The notes under the pieces were generated by a model. It was not told the origin of the DNA, did not search any database, and saw nothing but the letters and a program-made list of their open reading frames with translations. 12,748 nt of DNA, from the NCBI GenBank assembly GCA_934527255.1, contig CAKTAM010000050.1, positions 1 to 12,748 on the forward strand, read 5' to 3'. How positions within the stretch are numbered: position 1 is the stretch's first letter; each line of letters begins with the position of its first letter. A program made the position numbers and the translations under genes. Shown piece by piece: positions 1 to 6,264 of the stretch. Source of the stretch: an uncultured Oscillospiraceae bacterium (GTDB lineage Bacteria; Bacillota; Clostridia; Oscillospirales; Ruminococcaceae).

Positions 1-531
1 GTTGTCGGCAGCCTGATGTGGGTCGAAATTTACAACCCGGGCGGCGGTCTGGATCAGATCCTGAAGGCCCTCGGCCGTCCCGAGTGGATCCATGTCTGGC
101 TGGGCGAAGAAAAAACCGCGCTGTGGTCCATCGTGTTCATGGGCATTCCGTACATTGGCGCCATGCCGTTCCTGCTGTATTACGGCGGTCTGACCAGTAT
201 CGACGCTTCTCTGTACGAGGCTGCCAAAATCGACGGCGCTTCCCGCTGGAAGATCTTCTGGCGCGTGCAGCTGCCCATGATCATGCCGCAGGTCAAGCTG
301 CTGGTCATGCTGCAGTTCATCGGCTCCATTCAGGATTACGGCGGCGTCTACCTGATGACGGGCGGCGGACCTGGTCACTCGACCTATACGCCCGGTCTGG
401 CGCTGTACTATGATGCCACGGCAAACGGCCAGTACGGCCGCGCCTGCGCCATGGGCATCATGATGTTCGTTGTTATTATGATCGGCACTTACTTCAACAA
501 CAAGATCAAGGCCGAAAACTACGGAAGCTAA
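1..531 (+). CDS. ABC transporter permease, MalF/UgpA-like, 3' part
   Basis: This is the C-terminal ~176 residues of a binding-protein-dependent transport system inner membrane component. The reading frame is open from base 1, so the true start lies outside the window and the ATG at 16 is internal. The EAA loop that docks on the ATPase subunit is visible (YEAAKIDGASRWKIFWRVQLP, about bases 205-285), followed by hydrophobic segments (LLVMLQFIGSIQDYGGVYLM and CAMGIMMFVVIMIGTYF). The phrase LMTGGGPGHSTYT is typical of the first permease of carbohydrate (CUT1) importers. The TAA stop is followed after 21 bases by the second permease, so the two form one operon and presumably a heterodimeric channel. 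The substrate cannot be read from the permeases; a mono-, oligosaccharide or sugar-phosphate is likely by family. The binding protein is not in the window. Confidence 0.93.
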   Translation, partial: VVGSLMWVEIYNPGGGLDQILKALGRPEWIHVWLGEEKTALWSIVFMGIPYIGAMPFLLYYGGLTSIDASLYEAAKIDGASRWKIFWRVQLPMIMPQVKLLVMLQFIGSIQDYGGVYLMTGGGPGHSTYTPGLALYYDATANGQYGRACAMGIMMFVVIMIGTYFNNKIKAENYGS

Positions 532-552
532 AGAAAGGAGGAAGAACACGCT

Positions 553-1425
553 ATGTCAAATACAGTCGTTACTCAGTCTTCGAAGCGACAGAAAAGCCAG
601 CGTCGTCAGGATGCCATTTTCCAGACGATCATCACCATCATTGCGCTGATCCTGCTGGTTCTCTCGTTCGTTTCCATCTACGCCATGTTCGTCCTCTCGC
701 TGAAGGGTCAGGCTCAGATCTACCGTGACTTCTTCGGCCTGCCGAAGCCGGTGCTGTGGAACAACTACAACACGGCTATTGTCAAGCTCATTCCCAACAT
801 GATCAACTCGATGGTGGTCGTTGTCATCGCTACGGCGCTGGTGCTGCTGCTGTCGACGGTTTCGGGCTATGTGTTTGCACGTCTGCCCTTTGCCGGCAAG
901 GAATTCTTCTATCTGCTGCTGCTGGCGCTGATGATGATTCCCGGCTGTCTGACCCTGACCTCCAGTTACTCGCTGACCAAAACCTATGGCATTTACAACA
1001 CCTGGTGGGCGTTGATTCTGCCGTGGATTTCGGGCGGTCAGGTTTGGGGCATTATGCTGACCCGTAACTACATGGAGGGCCTGCCCAACGAGCTGTTCGA
1101 ATCTGCCCGTCTGGACGGCTGCTCGGAAATGGGCGCCATGTTCCGCATTGCTCTGCCGCTTTCCAAGCCCATTCTGGCCACCGTTGTGGTTATGAAGATG
1201 ATCGAGTACTACAACGACTTTATCTGGCCGTTGATGGTGCTGCAGTCGAACACCAAGCAGGTGATCACCGTGGCCATTCGTACCTTCCAGTCCTCGCTGA
1301 CCGGTACGGATACGGGCGCCATGGTCGCCGGTTTCGTGTTCGCAACCATCCCCCTGCTGATCCTGTTCCTGTTCACCTCCCGTCTGTACATGGAAGGTCT
1401 GACCGCAGGCGCTGTCAAGGGTTGA
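553..1425 (+). CDS. ABC transporter permease, MalG/AraQ-like
   Basis: Full-length (290 aa) inner membrane permease, partner of the upstream MalF-like subunit. The ATG at 553 follows an AGGAGG-type site (AAAGGAGG near 534-541). A short basic cytosolic N-terminus (1-20) precedes a first membrane helix at about 22-50. Further hydrophobic stretches lie at about 85-110, 118-140, 150-170, 205-230 and 258-278, giving the six helices expected of the MalG class. The EAA motif is at residues 182-206 (FESARLDGC...ALPLSKP), with the NDFIWPLMVL signature at 221-230. Length and motifs match CUT1 sugar importers. No ATPase gene follows; such systems often use a shared MsmK/UgpC-type ATPase encoded elsewhere (family knowledge, not seen here). 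It is the last gene of the operon, since a strong terminator begins 26 bases after the stop. Confidence 0.95.
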   Translation: MSNTVVTQSSKRQKSQRRQDAIFQTIITIIALILLVLSFVSIYAMFVLSLKGQAQIYRDFFGLPKPVLWNNYNTAIVKLIPNMINSMVVVVIATALVLLLSTVSGYVFARLPFAGKEFFYLLLLALMMIPGCLTLTSSYSLTKTYGIYNTWWALILPWISGGQVWGIMLTRNYMEGLPNELFESARLDGCSEMGAMFRIALPLSKPILATVVVMKMIEYYNDFIWPLMVLQSNTKQVITVAIRTFQSSLTGTDTGAMVAGFVFATIPLLILFLFTSRLYMEGLTAGAVKG

Positions 1426-1450
1426 TCGGTTCGCTTTTCAAGGTTTTCTC

Positions 1451-1487
1451 AAAAAAGGCCGCCGCAGAAGTATCTGCGGCGGCTTTT
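1451..1487 (+). terminator. Rho-independent terminator of the ABC transporter operon
   Basis: An 11-bp perfect GC-rich stem (1458-1468 with 1473-1483, AGTA loop) is preceded by six A and followed by TTTT. It sits 26 bases after the permease stop codon. Confidence 0.92.
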
Positions 1488-1550
1488 GTGATATGGAGGG
1501 GGCACTTTTGGGGGCGCTTTTTTGCTGCAGAGCGAATGCTTTTCCGTCCG

Positions 1551-1730
1551 GCGCAAATACTTTGCAACACCGCAGCAAAGCGGCATTTAGGGTCGCCGCA
1601 GCGCAAATACTTTGCAATACCGCGAATGCTCTGCCGCAGCAAAGCGGCATTTAGGGGTTGCCGCAGCGCAAATACTTTGCAATACCGCAAATGCTTTGCT
1701 GCAGCAAAGCGGCATTTAAGGGCCGCTGCA
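1551..1730. repeat. Three tandem hairpin-forming repeats (50, 65 and 65 bp)
   Basis: Three head-to-tail units each begin with GCGCAAATACTTTGCAA and end near a CCGCA or CTGCA: 1551-1600, 1601-1665 and 1666-1730. The first unit lacks about 15 bp of the inner part. Each full unit contains AATGCT(T/C)TGC(T/C)GCAGCAAAGCGGCATTT, a self-complementary block. In the third unit the core TTTGCTGCAGCAAA is a perfect 14-bp palindrome flanked by AAATGC and GCATTT. Units two and three differ at only a handful of positions, many of which keep the pairing. There are no unique spacers, so this is not a CRISPR array. Fragments of similar sequence (TTTGCTGCAG near 1521; GCAAAGC-type words to about 1780) flank the array. 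It may be a dispersed intergenic repeat family of this genome (inference). Confidence 0.8.
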
Positions 1731-1837
1731 GTGAAAAAGGTTTGCCGCAAAGCGCAAAGGCTTTGGCTGCACCAAAGCAGCGGCAGCAGAAAAGCGGACC
1801 ATGCGAAAGGCTGGCAGAAAAAAGCAAAGAATGGATT

Positions 1838-1888
1838 TTGTTTGTATAAAAGAAGCGCCGCTATACAAATGGTTGTATAGCGGCGCTT
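1838..1888 (-). terminator. Perfect 16-bp-stem hairpin, probable minus-strand terminator
   Basis: A perfect 16-bp inverted repeat (1853-1868 with 1873-1888, four-base loop) is followed, read on the minus strand, by TTCTTTTATAC. No T-run follows on the plus strand. It lies about 270 bases downstream of the VTT protein stop codon and is the best candidate for the end of that transcript. The long 3' untranslated stretch this implies makes the assignment tentative. Confidence 0.6.
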
Positions 1889-2071
1889 GCTGCAGGGGCG
1901 TTTATATGGCGGCAGACTGTCGAAAAGTGGCCCAGTGCCATCCCTTTTGGCCCGCAGCTGCGGCAGCTGTGCCTCTGTAGAAAAGAGCAGCTGCCCTTTG
2001 CTTGAAAGGGAGAGGGGGCAGGGCGCTGCTTGGGCTGGCTTCGGGTGGAACAGGCGCTGCCTGCGTCAGGC

Positions 2072-2096
2072 AAGGCGGCCGCAGAGGCCCTTTTTT
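2072..2096 (+). terminator. Orphan terminator-like hairpin
   Basis: A short GC-rich stem (GGCC 2077-2080 with GGCC 2086-2089, extendable past a bulged C to AAGG/CTT) is followed by six T (2091-2096). No plus-strand gene ends just upstream. It could catch readthrough or end an unrecognised RNA. Confidence 0.35.
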
Positions 2097-2160
2097 ACCA
2101 TCGGGGCCAATTGTGGCAGAGCGGAGGAAAACCTTGGGGTGCTTATCCATAGGGCCGCAA

Positions 2161-3408
2161 TCATTGCGGCGGTGGCTGCGGAGAAAACCGCTTTTCCGGC
2201 CCTGTGCGGCTTTTTATGGCCGCTCCGGCTTCTGCTGCAGGGAAACAAGCATCCTCCACCGGGCAGGCGGCCGCAGCGGCCTTTTTGGCGCGTGTGTCGT
2301 GCCGCCGCTTGAGAAAATAAGCGATCACCACACCGCCGCTCATGCACAGCATCACGCCGCACAGCGCAATGGTGGCCGGGTTCAGCGGGTCATCCAGCGT
2401 GCCGCCCAGCACCGTTAAAAACAGCATGTTGGGGGTAATGGCCAGCAGGCTGCTGAAGAAATAGCTGCCCGGATCGGCCCCAAGCGACCCAAAAAACAGG
2501 CCCAGCAGCTCATTCGAAAGGCCAATGGCCCGCAGAAACACCGAGAAGAAAAAGGTGTAGCCGCGCTGGCTTTCGTACCATTGCCGCAGCCGCTTGTTTT
2601 TGTTCAGCAGCTGGTCGACCAGGCTTTCTTTCGAATGCCGCCCGGTCAGGTAGGGCACCCAGATGCACAGCACCGTGCCACATATGTTAATGGCCAGCGC
2701 AATGGGCAGCGGGTACAGCAGCCCGGCTGCCACGACCAGCACATTATACGGCAAAGCCGCCGTCAGCCCCTTCAGGCCAAACAGCACCAGCAGCAGCACG
2801 GCGGCCAGCCACGGATTCCGCGGCGTAAAATCCAGAATATCCTGCACTGCAATGCGGTGTCCGCTGCCTGTCAGCAGCAGCGCGGCTGCCAGCCCGGCCA
2901 CGATTAGCAGCAGAAAAACGTTGTGTTGCAAAAAGCGCAGCACTGCCTTGCCTGCACTTGGCCGCGCCGGGGGTTCCGCGGGGGCTGTGGCCGCTTTTGT
3001 ATTGGTGTGGCTGTCTGCCGCCTTTAGCACAGCACTGCCATTCGCGGCCTTTGCGGTGGTATCGGTGGCCGCCAGCTTGCGCCATGCGGCATCGCCGCCG
3101 GTGACAGCGGCAGCGGTCGCTTCCGTGCTGGCGCAGGTGCCTGCCGCCTTTAGCAGCACAGCACTGCCATTCGCGGCCTTTGCGGTGGTATCGTTGGCCG
3201 CATCCTTGTGCCATGCGGCATCGCCGCCGTTGAGGGCAGCAGCCGCTTCCGTGCTGGCGCAGCCAGCCATTGCCTGTTCGGGCGCATCCGCGGCCGGGGC
3301 CATGCTGTGCACCGCCGCGCCGTGTGCGGCGCCGCAGGCCGCTGCACGTGCATCGGCCGCCGTGGTGGTTGGTTCGGTTTTCGGTTCTGGAACAACTTCC
3401 TTGTGCAT
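2161..3408 (-). CDS. TVP38/TMEM64-family (VTT domain) membrane protein with Ala-rich repeat extension
   Basis: Integral membrane protein of the VTT/SNARE-associated (DedA-superfamily-like) class; members act in membrane homeostasis or lipid transport, and the exact role here is unknown. From the ATG at 3408 it is 415 aa. A longer frame reaches a TTG at 3495 but has no ribosome binding site; the ATG has only a weak one (GGGTG, 4 bases away). Residues 1-155 are low-complexity, rich in Ala and Thr, with two near-identical 42-residue units (about 50-91 and 92-133, each starting CASTEA and containing DTTAKAANGSAVL). A first helix spans about 162-181. The VTT core follows (about 190-366) with ALPYNVLVVAAGLLYP, an FLRAIGLSNELLGLFFGSLG stretch and ITPNMLFLTVLGGTL. 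A basic tail (KRRHDTRAKK) and a ~45-residue Ala/Pro-rich end follow. Typical relatives are about 200-250 aa, so both ends are extended. It is a single-gene unit, convergent with the permeases. Confidence 0.85.
   Translation of the reverse strand: MHKEVVPEPKTEPTTTAADARAAACGAAHGAAVHSMAPAADAPEQAMAGCASTEAAAALNGGDAAWHKDAANDTTAKAANGSAVLLKAAGTCASTEATAAAVTGGDAAWRKLAATDTTAKAANGSAVLKAADSHTNTKAATAPAEPPARPSAGKAVLRFLQHNVFLLLIVAGLAAALLLTGSGHRIAVQDILDFTPRNPWLAAVLLLVLFGLKGLTAALPYNVLVVAAGLLYPLPIALAINICGTVLCIWVPYLTGRHSKESLVDQLLNKNKRLRQWYESQRGYTFFFSVFLRAIGLSNELLGLFFGSLGADPGSYFFSSLLAITPNMLFLTVLGGTLDDPLNPATIALCGVMLCMSGGVVIAYFLKRRHDTRAKKAAAAACPVEDACFPAAEAGAAIKSRTGPEKRFSPQPPPQ
3010..3262 (-). repeat. Tandem 126-bp in-frame duplication inside the VTT gene
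   Basis: Two adjacent copies (about 3136-3261 and 3010-3135) align nearly base for base with a 126-bp period. Both contain CTGCCGCCTTTAGCA and GCGGCCTTTGCGGTGGTATC (plus-strand reading). The 5'-proximal copy carries one extra codon (LLKAAG versus LKAAD). High nucleotide identity suggests a recent duplication, or repeat homogenisation, within the disordered N-terminal extension. Confidence 0.85.
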
Positions 3409-3860
3409 AAAACACCCGCTTTCAGCCGCAGCCGCTGCAACAGGGGCGCTGCGGCAGGTTTGGAAAAGACTCACTTTCCTGTATTTTGTGCGCAAAAACC
3501 GTTTTTACAAAAATACTTTAAGTATAAACAATATTAAATATTCCAAACAGACGCCATCGAACAGTCGCCAGCGGAAAAGCCTGCCTGCCGTCAGCGCCTT
3601 TGGCATCAATCGCCGCCGCCAAAGCCGGGACAGCGTTTTGAAAACCGCCCTGTTTTTTCTGCCACAGAGCTTTTTTACCGCAGCTTCTGCAGCTTCTGCA
3701 GCAGCACTCTTTGCGGGCGGCATGGGCCCCTGGCGACAGCCTGCTTTCCACCTGCCGACCGTTTTCTCCGTGCCGGGCTTTGCCGCAGCTGCCGGGCAGC
3801 GCGGTACAAAAAACGAGCCTTTCCGAAGAAAGGCTCGCTGTTTTGCTTCATAGCAGCCGT
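3409..3860. other. Intergenic region upstream of the VTT gene and downstream of rpsR
   Basis: This 452-bp gap holds the rpsR operon terminator at its right end and a markedly AT-rich patch at 3481-3545. The patch contains palindromes (ATACTT-T-AAGTAT at 3513-3525; AATATT twice at 3530-3542). Read on the minus strand, a TATACT hexamer (3521-3526) could be the -10 of the VTT gene promoter, but no convincing -35 sits 16-18 bp upstream. Short ORFs here have no ribosome binding site. Confidence 0.55.
3808..3837 (-). terminator. Terminator of the rpsF-ssb-rpsR operon
   Basis: On the minus strand a perfect 10-bp stem (3828-3837 with 3814-3823) is closed by a C(TTCG)G tetraloop and followed by six T. 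It begins 24 bases after the rpsR stop codon. Confidence 0.95.
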
Positions 3861-4121
3861 TTAATCGGCAACATAGGGCAGCAGGGCTACCTGACGGGCA
3901 CGCTTGATGGCCACGGTCAGGTCACGCTGATGACGGGCACAGGTGCCGGTCACACGGCGGGGAATGATCTTGGCGCGCTCAGAGATATATTTGCGCAGAC
4001 GGTTAACGTCCTTATAATCAATATGCTCGATCTTATCTACGCAGAAGCTGCAGACCTTTTTGCGGCTGCGGCGCACGGGGCGGCCGGGACGGTCGCTCTG
4101 CTCTCTTTTTTCAAAAGCCAT
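3861..4121 (-). CDS. rpsR: 30S ribosomal protein S18
   Basis: Primary binding partner of S6 in the platform of the small ribosomal subunit. The 86-aa product has the family hallmarks CSFCVDK (zinc-type CxxC), IDYKDVNRL, KIIPRRVTGTCARHQRDL and the C-terminal IKRARQVALLPY. Length is normal. The start at 4121 is fixed by the conserved N-terminus; its AGGAGG box (4133-4137) is 11 bases upstream. An out-of-frame ATG (4126-4128) lies between them and opens a five-codon frame. It is the last gene of rpsF-ssb-rpsR, 38 bases after ssb, and is followed directly by the terminator. Confidence 0.98.
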   Translation of the reverse strand: MAFEKREQSDRPGRPVRRSRKKVCSFCVDKIEHIDYKDVNRLRKYISERAKIIPRRVTGTCARHQRDLTVAIKRARQVALLPYVAD

Positions 4122-4159
4122 GGTTCATGAAACCTCCTTTATCGTAAGATGGTCACTGC

Positions 4160-4627
4160 TTAAAACGGCAGATCGGTGCTGTCGTCGATGATGGCAAAAT
4201 CATCGGCGTTTCCGGCCGAGTAGGCAGGCGCCTCCTGGGCGGCCGGACGGGAATAATCGGAAGCAGGTGCGGAGCCGTTGGGGGCGCTGTAATTGCCGCC
4301 GCCGTTGCGTCCGCCGCAGAAGTTGACATTGTTTGCAACAACATCATAAGCCGTGACGTTTTTGCCGGTGTCCTTATCCTGATAGGTGCGGGTCTGCAAA
4401 CGGCCCTCCACCAGGATCATGTCGCCCTTGTGGAAATACTTGCAGACAAAATCTGCCGTATTCCGCCAGGCGCTCACACTGAAAAAGTCAGCCTGACGCT
4501 GTTCACCCTGCCGGGCAAAGCTGCGGTCGCAGGCAATGCGAAAGCTCGCAACCTGAACGCCCTGCGGCGTCTGGCGCAGCTCGGGGTCAGCCACCAGACG
4601 GCCCTGCAGCACAATGCAGTTCAACAT
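4160..4627 (-). CDS. ssb: Single-stranded DNA-binding protein
   Basis: Tetrameric OB-fold protein that coats single-stranded DNA in replication, recombination and repair. The 155-aa product has the N-terminal OB fold (residues 1-108) with MLNCIVLQGRLVADPELR, ADFFSVSAWRNTADFV and GDMILVEGRLQTRTYQD. A Gly/Asn/Ser/Ala-rich flexible linker (109-145) leads to the acidic tip DDSTDLPF, which recruits partner proteins. The ATG at 4627 has AAGGAGG eight to nine bases upstream. It lies between rpsF (14-base gap) and rpsR, the standard bacterial arrangement, and is probably the housekeeping SSB. Confidence 0.98.
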   Translation of the reverse strand: MLNCIVLQGRLVADPELRQTPQGVQVASFRIACDRSFARQGEQRQADFFSVSAWRNTADFVCKYFHKGDMILVEGRLQTRTYQDKDTGKNVTAYDVVANNVNFCGGRNGGGNYSAPNGSAPASDYSRPAAQEAPAYSAGNADDFAIIDDSTDLPF

Positions 4628-4641
4628 AATGCGGTTCCTCC

Positions 4642-4926
4642 TTAGTCTTCCTTTGCGACGGTCATCGCACGCAGAACGCCGTCCGTAATGCGGTAAATAC
4701 GGGTCAGCTCGGCGGGGAACTCGGGGGCGGCTTCAAACGTGGTGACCACGTAATAACCCTCGGTCTCGTCGTTGATGGGGTAGGCCAGCTTGCGCTTGCC
4801 CCATTCCTCCACGTTTTCGATGGTGCCGTTTTCCTCGATCAGCGTTTTGAACTTCGCGATCAGGGCCTGCGTAGCCTCTTCGTCAAGTGCAGTGGAAACG
4901 ACCAGCATGGTTTCGTACTTTGCCAT
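4642..4926 (-). CDS. rpsF: 30S ribosomal protein S6
   Basis: Component of the small-subunit platform that dimerises with S18. The product is 94 aa from the ATG at 4926 (MAKYETMLVV). An upstream in-frame ATG at 4950 would add eight residues, but the AAAGGAGGTG box lies between the two starts, nine bases before 4926, so the shorter form is right. Family features: YETMLVVSTALDEE at the start, the central WGKRKLAYPINDETEGYYVV, and EFPAELTRIYRITDGVLRAM near the end. First gene of rpsF-ssb-rpsR, downstream of a canonical promoter and a structured leader. Confidence 0.98.
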   Translation of the reverse strand: MAKYETMLVVSTALDEEATQALIAKFKTLIEENGTIENVEEWGKRKLAYPINDETEGYYVVTTFEAAPEFPAELTRIYRITDGVLRAMTVAKED

Positions 4927-4953
4927 AGTTGTACACCTCCTTTTGGACATATG

Positions 4954-5001
4954 GCCCCCGTGGGGGCAAGGATCGCCGCCTTACAGAACCTCATAAGGCG
5001 A
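4954..5001 (-). promoter_or_regulatory. Structured rpsF leader, candidate S6:S18 autoregulatory element
   Basis: The ~80-nt 5' leader of rpsF can form a stem TCG-CCTTA / TAAGG-CGG-CGA (4994-5001 with 4973-4983, ten-base loop) with a three-base bulge, then a second GC hairpin (4962-4967 with 4954-4959). Firmicute rpsF leaders are known to bind the S6:S18 complex for feedback control through a bulged stem. The position and bulge fit that idea, but I do not see the CCG bulge I recall for the described motif, so the identification is tentative. Confidence 0.45.
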
Positions 5002-5007
5002 CAACTA

Positions 5008-5036
5008 ATTGTAACAGGTAATTTGGTTAAAGTCAA
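5008..5036 (-). promoter_or_regulatory. Sigma-A promoter of rpsF-ssb-rpsR
   Basis: On the minus strand TTGACT (5031-5036) and TACAAT (5008-5013) are separated by exactly 17 bases, with a TGT just before the -10. Transcription would start near 5000, about 75 bases before the rpsF start codon. Confidence 0.88.
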
Positions 5037-5085
5037 GAGCAAACGCCCGAAAAAATGCGGTTTTGCGGGCGGTTGGGCCGCTGCT

Positions 5086-6123
5086 TTAAGCGGCGGGCAG
5101 CATCCACACCAGCGAGAACAGCGCCGAGGCGGCCAGCACCACGGCAATGATGATGGCGGCCGTCATGCTGACGCCGCCCTGCCGGGCCAGCAGGCGGTAC
5201 AGGCCGCTGCCGTCCGCGTCATCCTCCGCGGGGGGCTGCTGCGCATATTGCAGCTTGATACGCCCCATTCTGCGCACGCATTGGCGGCGGTACAGCGTGC
5301 TGGCGGCAATGCCCCAGAAAATGTTCAGCGCCAGCCCCAGATACAGCGCCCCCACCGAAGCTTTGTTCAGCAGCGAAAGTGACAGCCCGGGAATTTGCAG
5401 CGCCCCGGCCTCATACAGGGTCAGCAGTGCGTCGGGCAGGCCGCAGACAAGGCGGCACAGCAGGGCCACAATGCCCCAGCCCCACATTTTGCGGTACAAA
5501 AAGTACAGCGGGGCAAACAGCATGGCACTCAGCGAAAAGCTGCGGCCGCTGCGGTTGGAATCCATCTGCTTGAACTGAAACAGGTAGACCGGCCCGGACG
5601 GCCCCAGATAGGCCAGCCACTCCGGCACGGTAAAGCCGTCCAGTGTGTCGCCCTCCTTCAGCCGGGCGCGCACCTGGCCCATGGGGTCGTTTTCGTCGTC
5701 CAGCGTCAGGTGCAGGCTGTCATCCTCCACGGGGCGGAACTTGCCGGTGTCGGGCGAGACCTCCGCCCGCGTGCGGCGGTAGGCCGGGGTCGGGTTGGGC
5801 GCGGTATCCTTCGGCGGGGCGGGGGGCTCGTCTTCCGTCGGCTGCTGCGGCAGCGGTGCGCCGCAGTTGCCGCAAACGGCCGCGTCGACGGGGTTGCCCT
5901 TGCCGCAGTGCGGGCACAGCACAAACTGCTGCTCCTCCGTTTCGCCGGTCTCGGGCAGGTAGGAAAAGCCTGCGCCGTGCTTTTCGGCATACAGGCAGCG
6001 CCCGGCCTTTTTATAACACGCCCGATGATACGGCGCGCCGCACTCGGGGCAGACGACCACATCGTCCGTTTCGGTCAGCGGCTGCTCGCACACAGGGCAG
6101 ACGGCATTGTGAAAATACGTCAT
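5086..6123 (-). CDS. RING/zinc-ribbon membrane protein (DUF2628-like)
   Basis: Uncharacterised 345-aa protein with a two-part zinc-binding N-terminus and a membrane C-terminus. The ATG at 6123 has AAGGAG seven bases upstream; an in-frame ATG at 6177 lacks one. A RING-like cluster (C9, C12, C25, C28, H33, C36, C43) matches the family called prokaryotic RING finger. A second CPHCG...CGNCG ribbon (C70, C73, C84, C87) follows. A Pro/Asp-rich linker (about 90-160) leads to a DUF2628-like region with hydrophobic segments near 197-211, 214-232 and 255-277, plus a C-terminal helix at 318-340. It may act as an envelope or stress sensor or in membrane-associated protein handling, but no function can be assigned. 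It is a single-gene unit, divergent from prfB. A GCCGCT/AGCGGC hairpin (5077-5094) overlaps its stop codon but has no T-tract, so it may run into the rpsF promoter region. Confidence 0.85.
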   Translation of the reverse strand: MTYFHNAVCPVCEQPLTETDDVVVCPECGAPYHRACYKKAGRCLYAEKHGAGFSYLPETGETEEQQFVLCPHCGKGNPVDAAVCGNCGAPLPQQPTEDEPPAPPKDTAPNPTPAYRRTRAEVSPDTGKFRPVEDDSLHLTLDDENDPMGQVRARLKEGDTLDGFTVPEWLAYLGPSGPVYLFQFKQMDSNRSGRSFSLSAMLFAPLYFLYRKMWGWGIVALLCRLVCGLPDALLTLYEAGALQIPGLSLSLLNKASVGALYLGLALNIFWGIAASTLYRRQCVRRMGRIKLQYAQQPPAEDDADGSGLYRLLARQGGVSMTAAIIIAVVLAASALFSLVWMLPAA

Positions 6124-6195
6124 ACAAAGCTCCTTCAAGGCAAGGGCGGCGGGCGGCACGGCCGCCTGCTGCCCCAAAACGGTATACTAATGAGT

Positions 6196-6224
6196 AGTAT
6201 AGCGGAAAAAAAGCAAAAAAGCAA
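6196..6224 (-). promoter_or_regulatory. Putative promoter of the zinc-ribbon membrane protein gene
   Basis: On the minus strand TTGCTT and TATACT (6196-6201) are 17 bases apart across a T-rich spacer. The predicted start lies about 65 bases before the ATG at 6123. The -10 lies within the inverted repeat 6183-6201. Confidence 0.6.
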
Positions 6225-6234
6225 AGGTTTTCTC

Positions 6235-6264
6235 TTTACAAAACACCTTTGTGTTTAGTATACT
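6235..6264 (+). promoter_or_regulatory. Putative prfB promoter
   Basis: TTTACA (6235-6240) and TATACT (6259-6264) are spaced by 18 bases. The start would be near 6271, giving a leader of about 170 bases. The -10 is inside the palindrome TAGTATACTA. Confidence 0.6.

Larger units (their letters stand above)
1426..2160. other. Gene-free 735-bp region between convergent transcripts
   Basis: Between the convergent permease operon and the VTT gene I see no ORF with a ribosome binding site or recognisable protein. Contents in order: the permease terminator, three tandem hairpin repeats, a small GCTTTGG/CCAAAGC hairpin (1760-1778), a long perfect hairpin (1853-1888), small dyads (CCCTTT/AAAGGG near 2000 and GCCTG/CAGGC near 2059), and an orphan plus-strand terminator-like element (2072-2096). 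ORFs on both strands here are rich in Ala/Arg/Pro and lack start signals, as expected of non-coding GC-rich DNA. Confidence 0.7.

Noticed and set aside
1551..1730. Tandem repeats as a CRISPR array
   Set aside because: The units are contiguous with no unique spacers, the first is truncated, and no cas gene is present.
1422..1880. Plus-strand ORF of 152 codons over the terminator and tandem repeats
   Set aside because: It begins at the permease stop, reads through the terminator and repeats, and encodes repeated KYFAIPRMLC-like peptides that come only from the DNA repeat.
3409..3495. TTG start at 3495 for the VTT protein
   Set aside because: There is no ribosome binding site before it and the added 29 residues show no conserved feature. 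The ATG at 3408 is preferred, though its own site is weak.
2663..3853. Long plus-strand ORF of 396 codons across the VTT gene
   Set aside because: It is the antisense shadow of an alanine-rich minus-strand gene. It has no ribosome binding site, is Ala/Ser-rich low complexity, and runs past the VTT start into AT-rich intergenic DNA.
5395..6258. Plus-strand ORF of 287 codons opposite the zinc-ribbon protein
   Set aside because: The minus-strand protein has ordered zinc ligands and membrane helices with a proper ribosome binding site; the opposite frame shows no family features.
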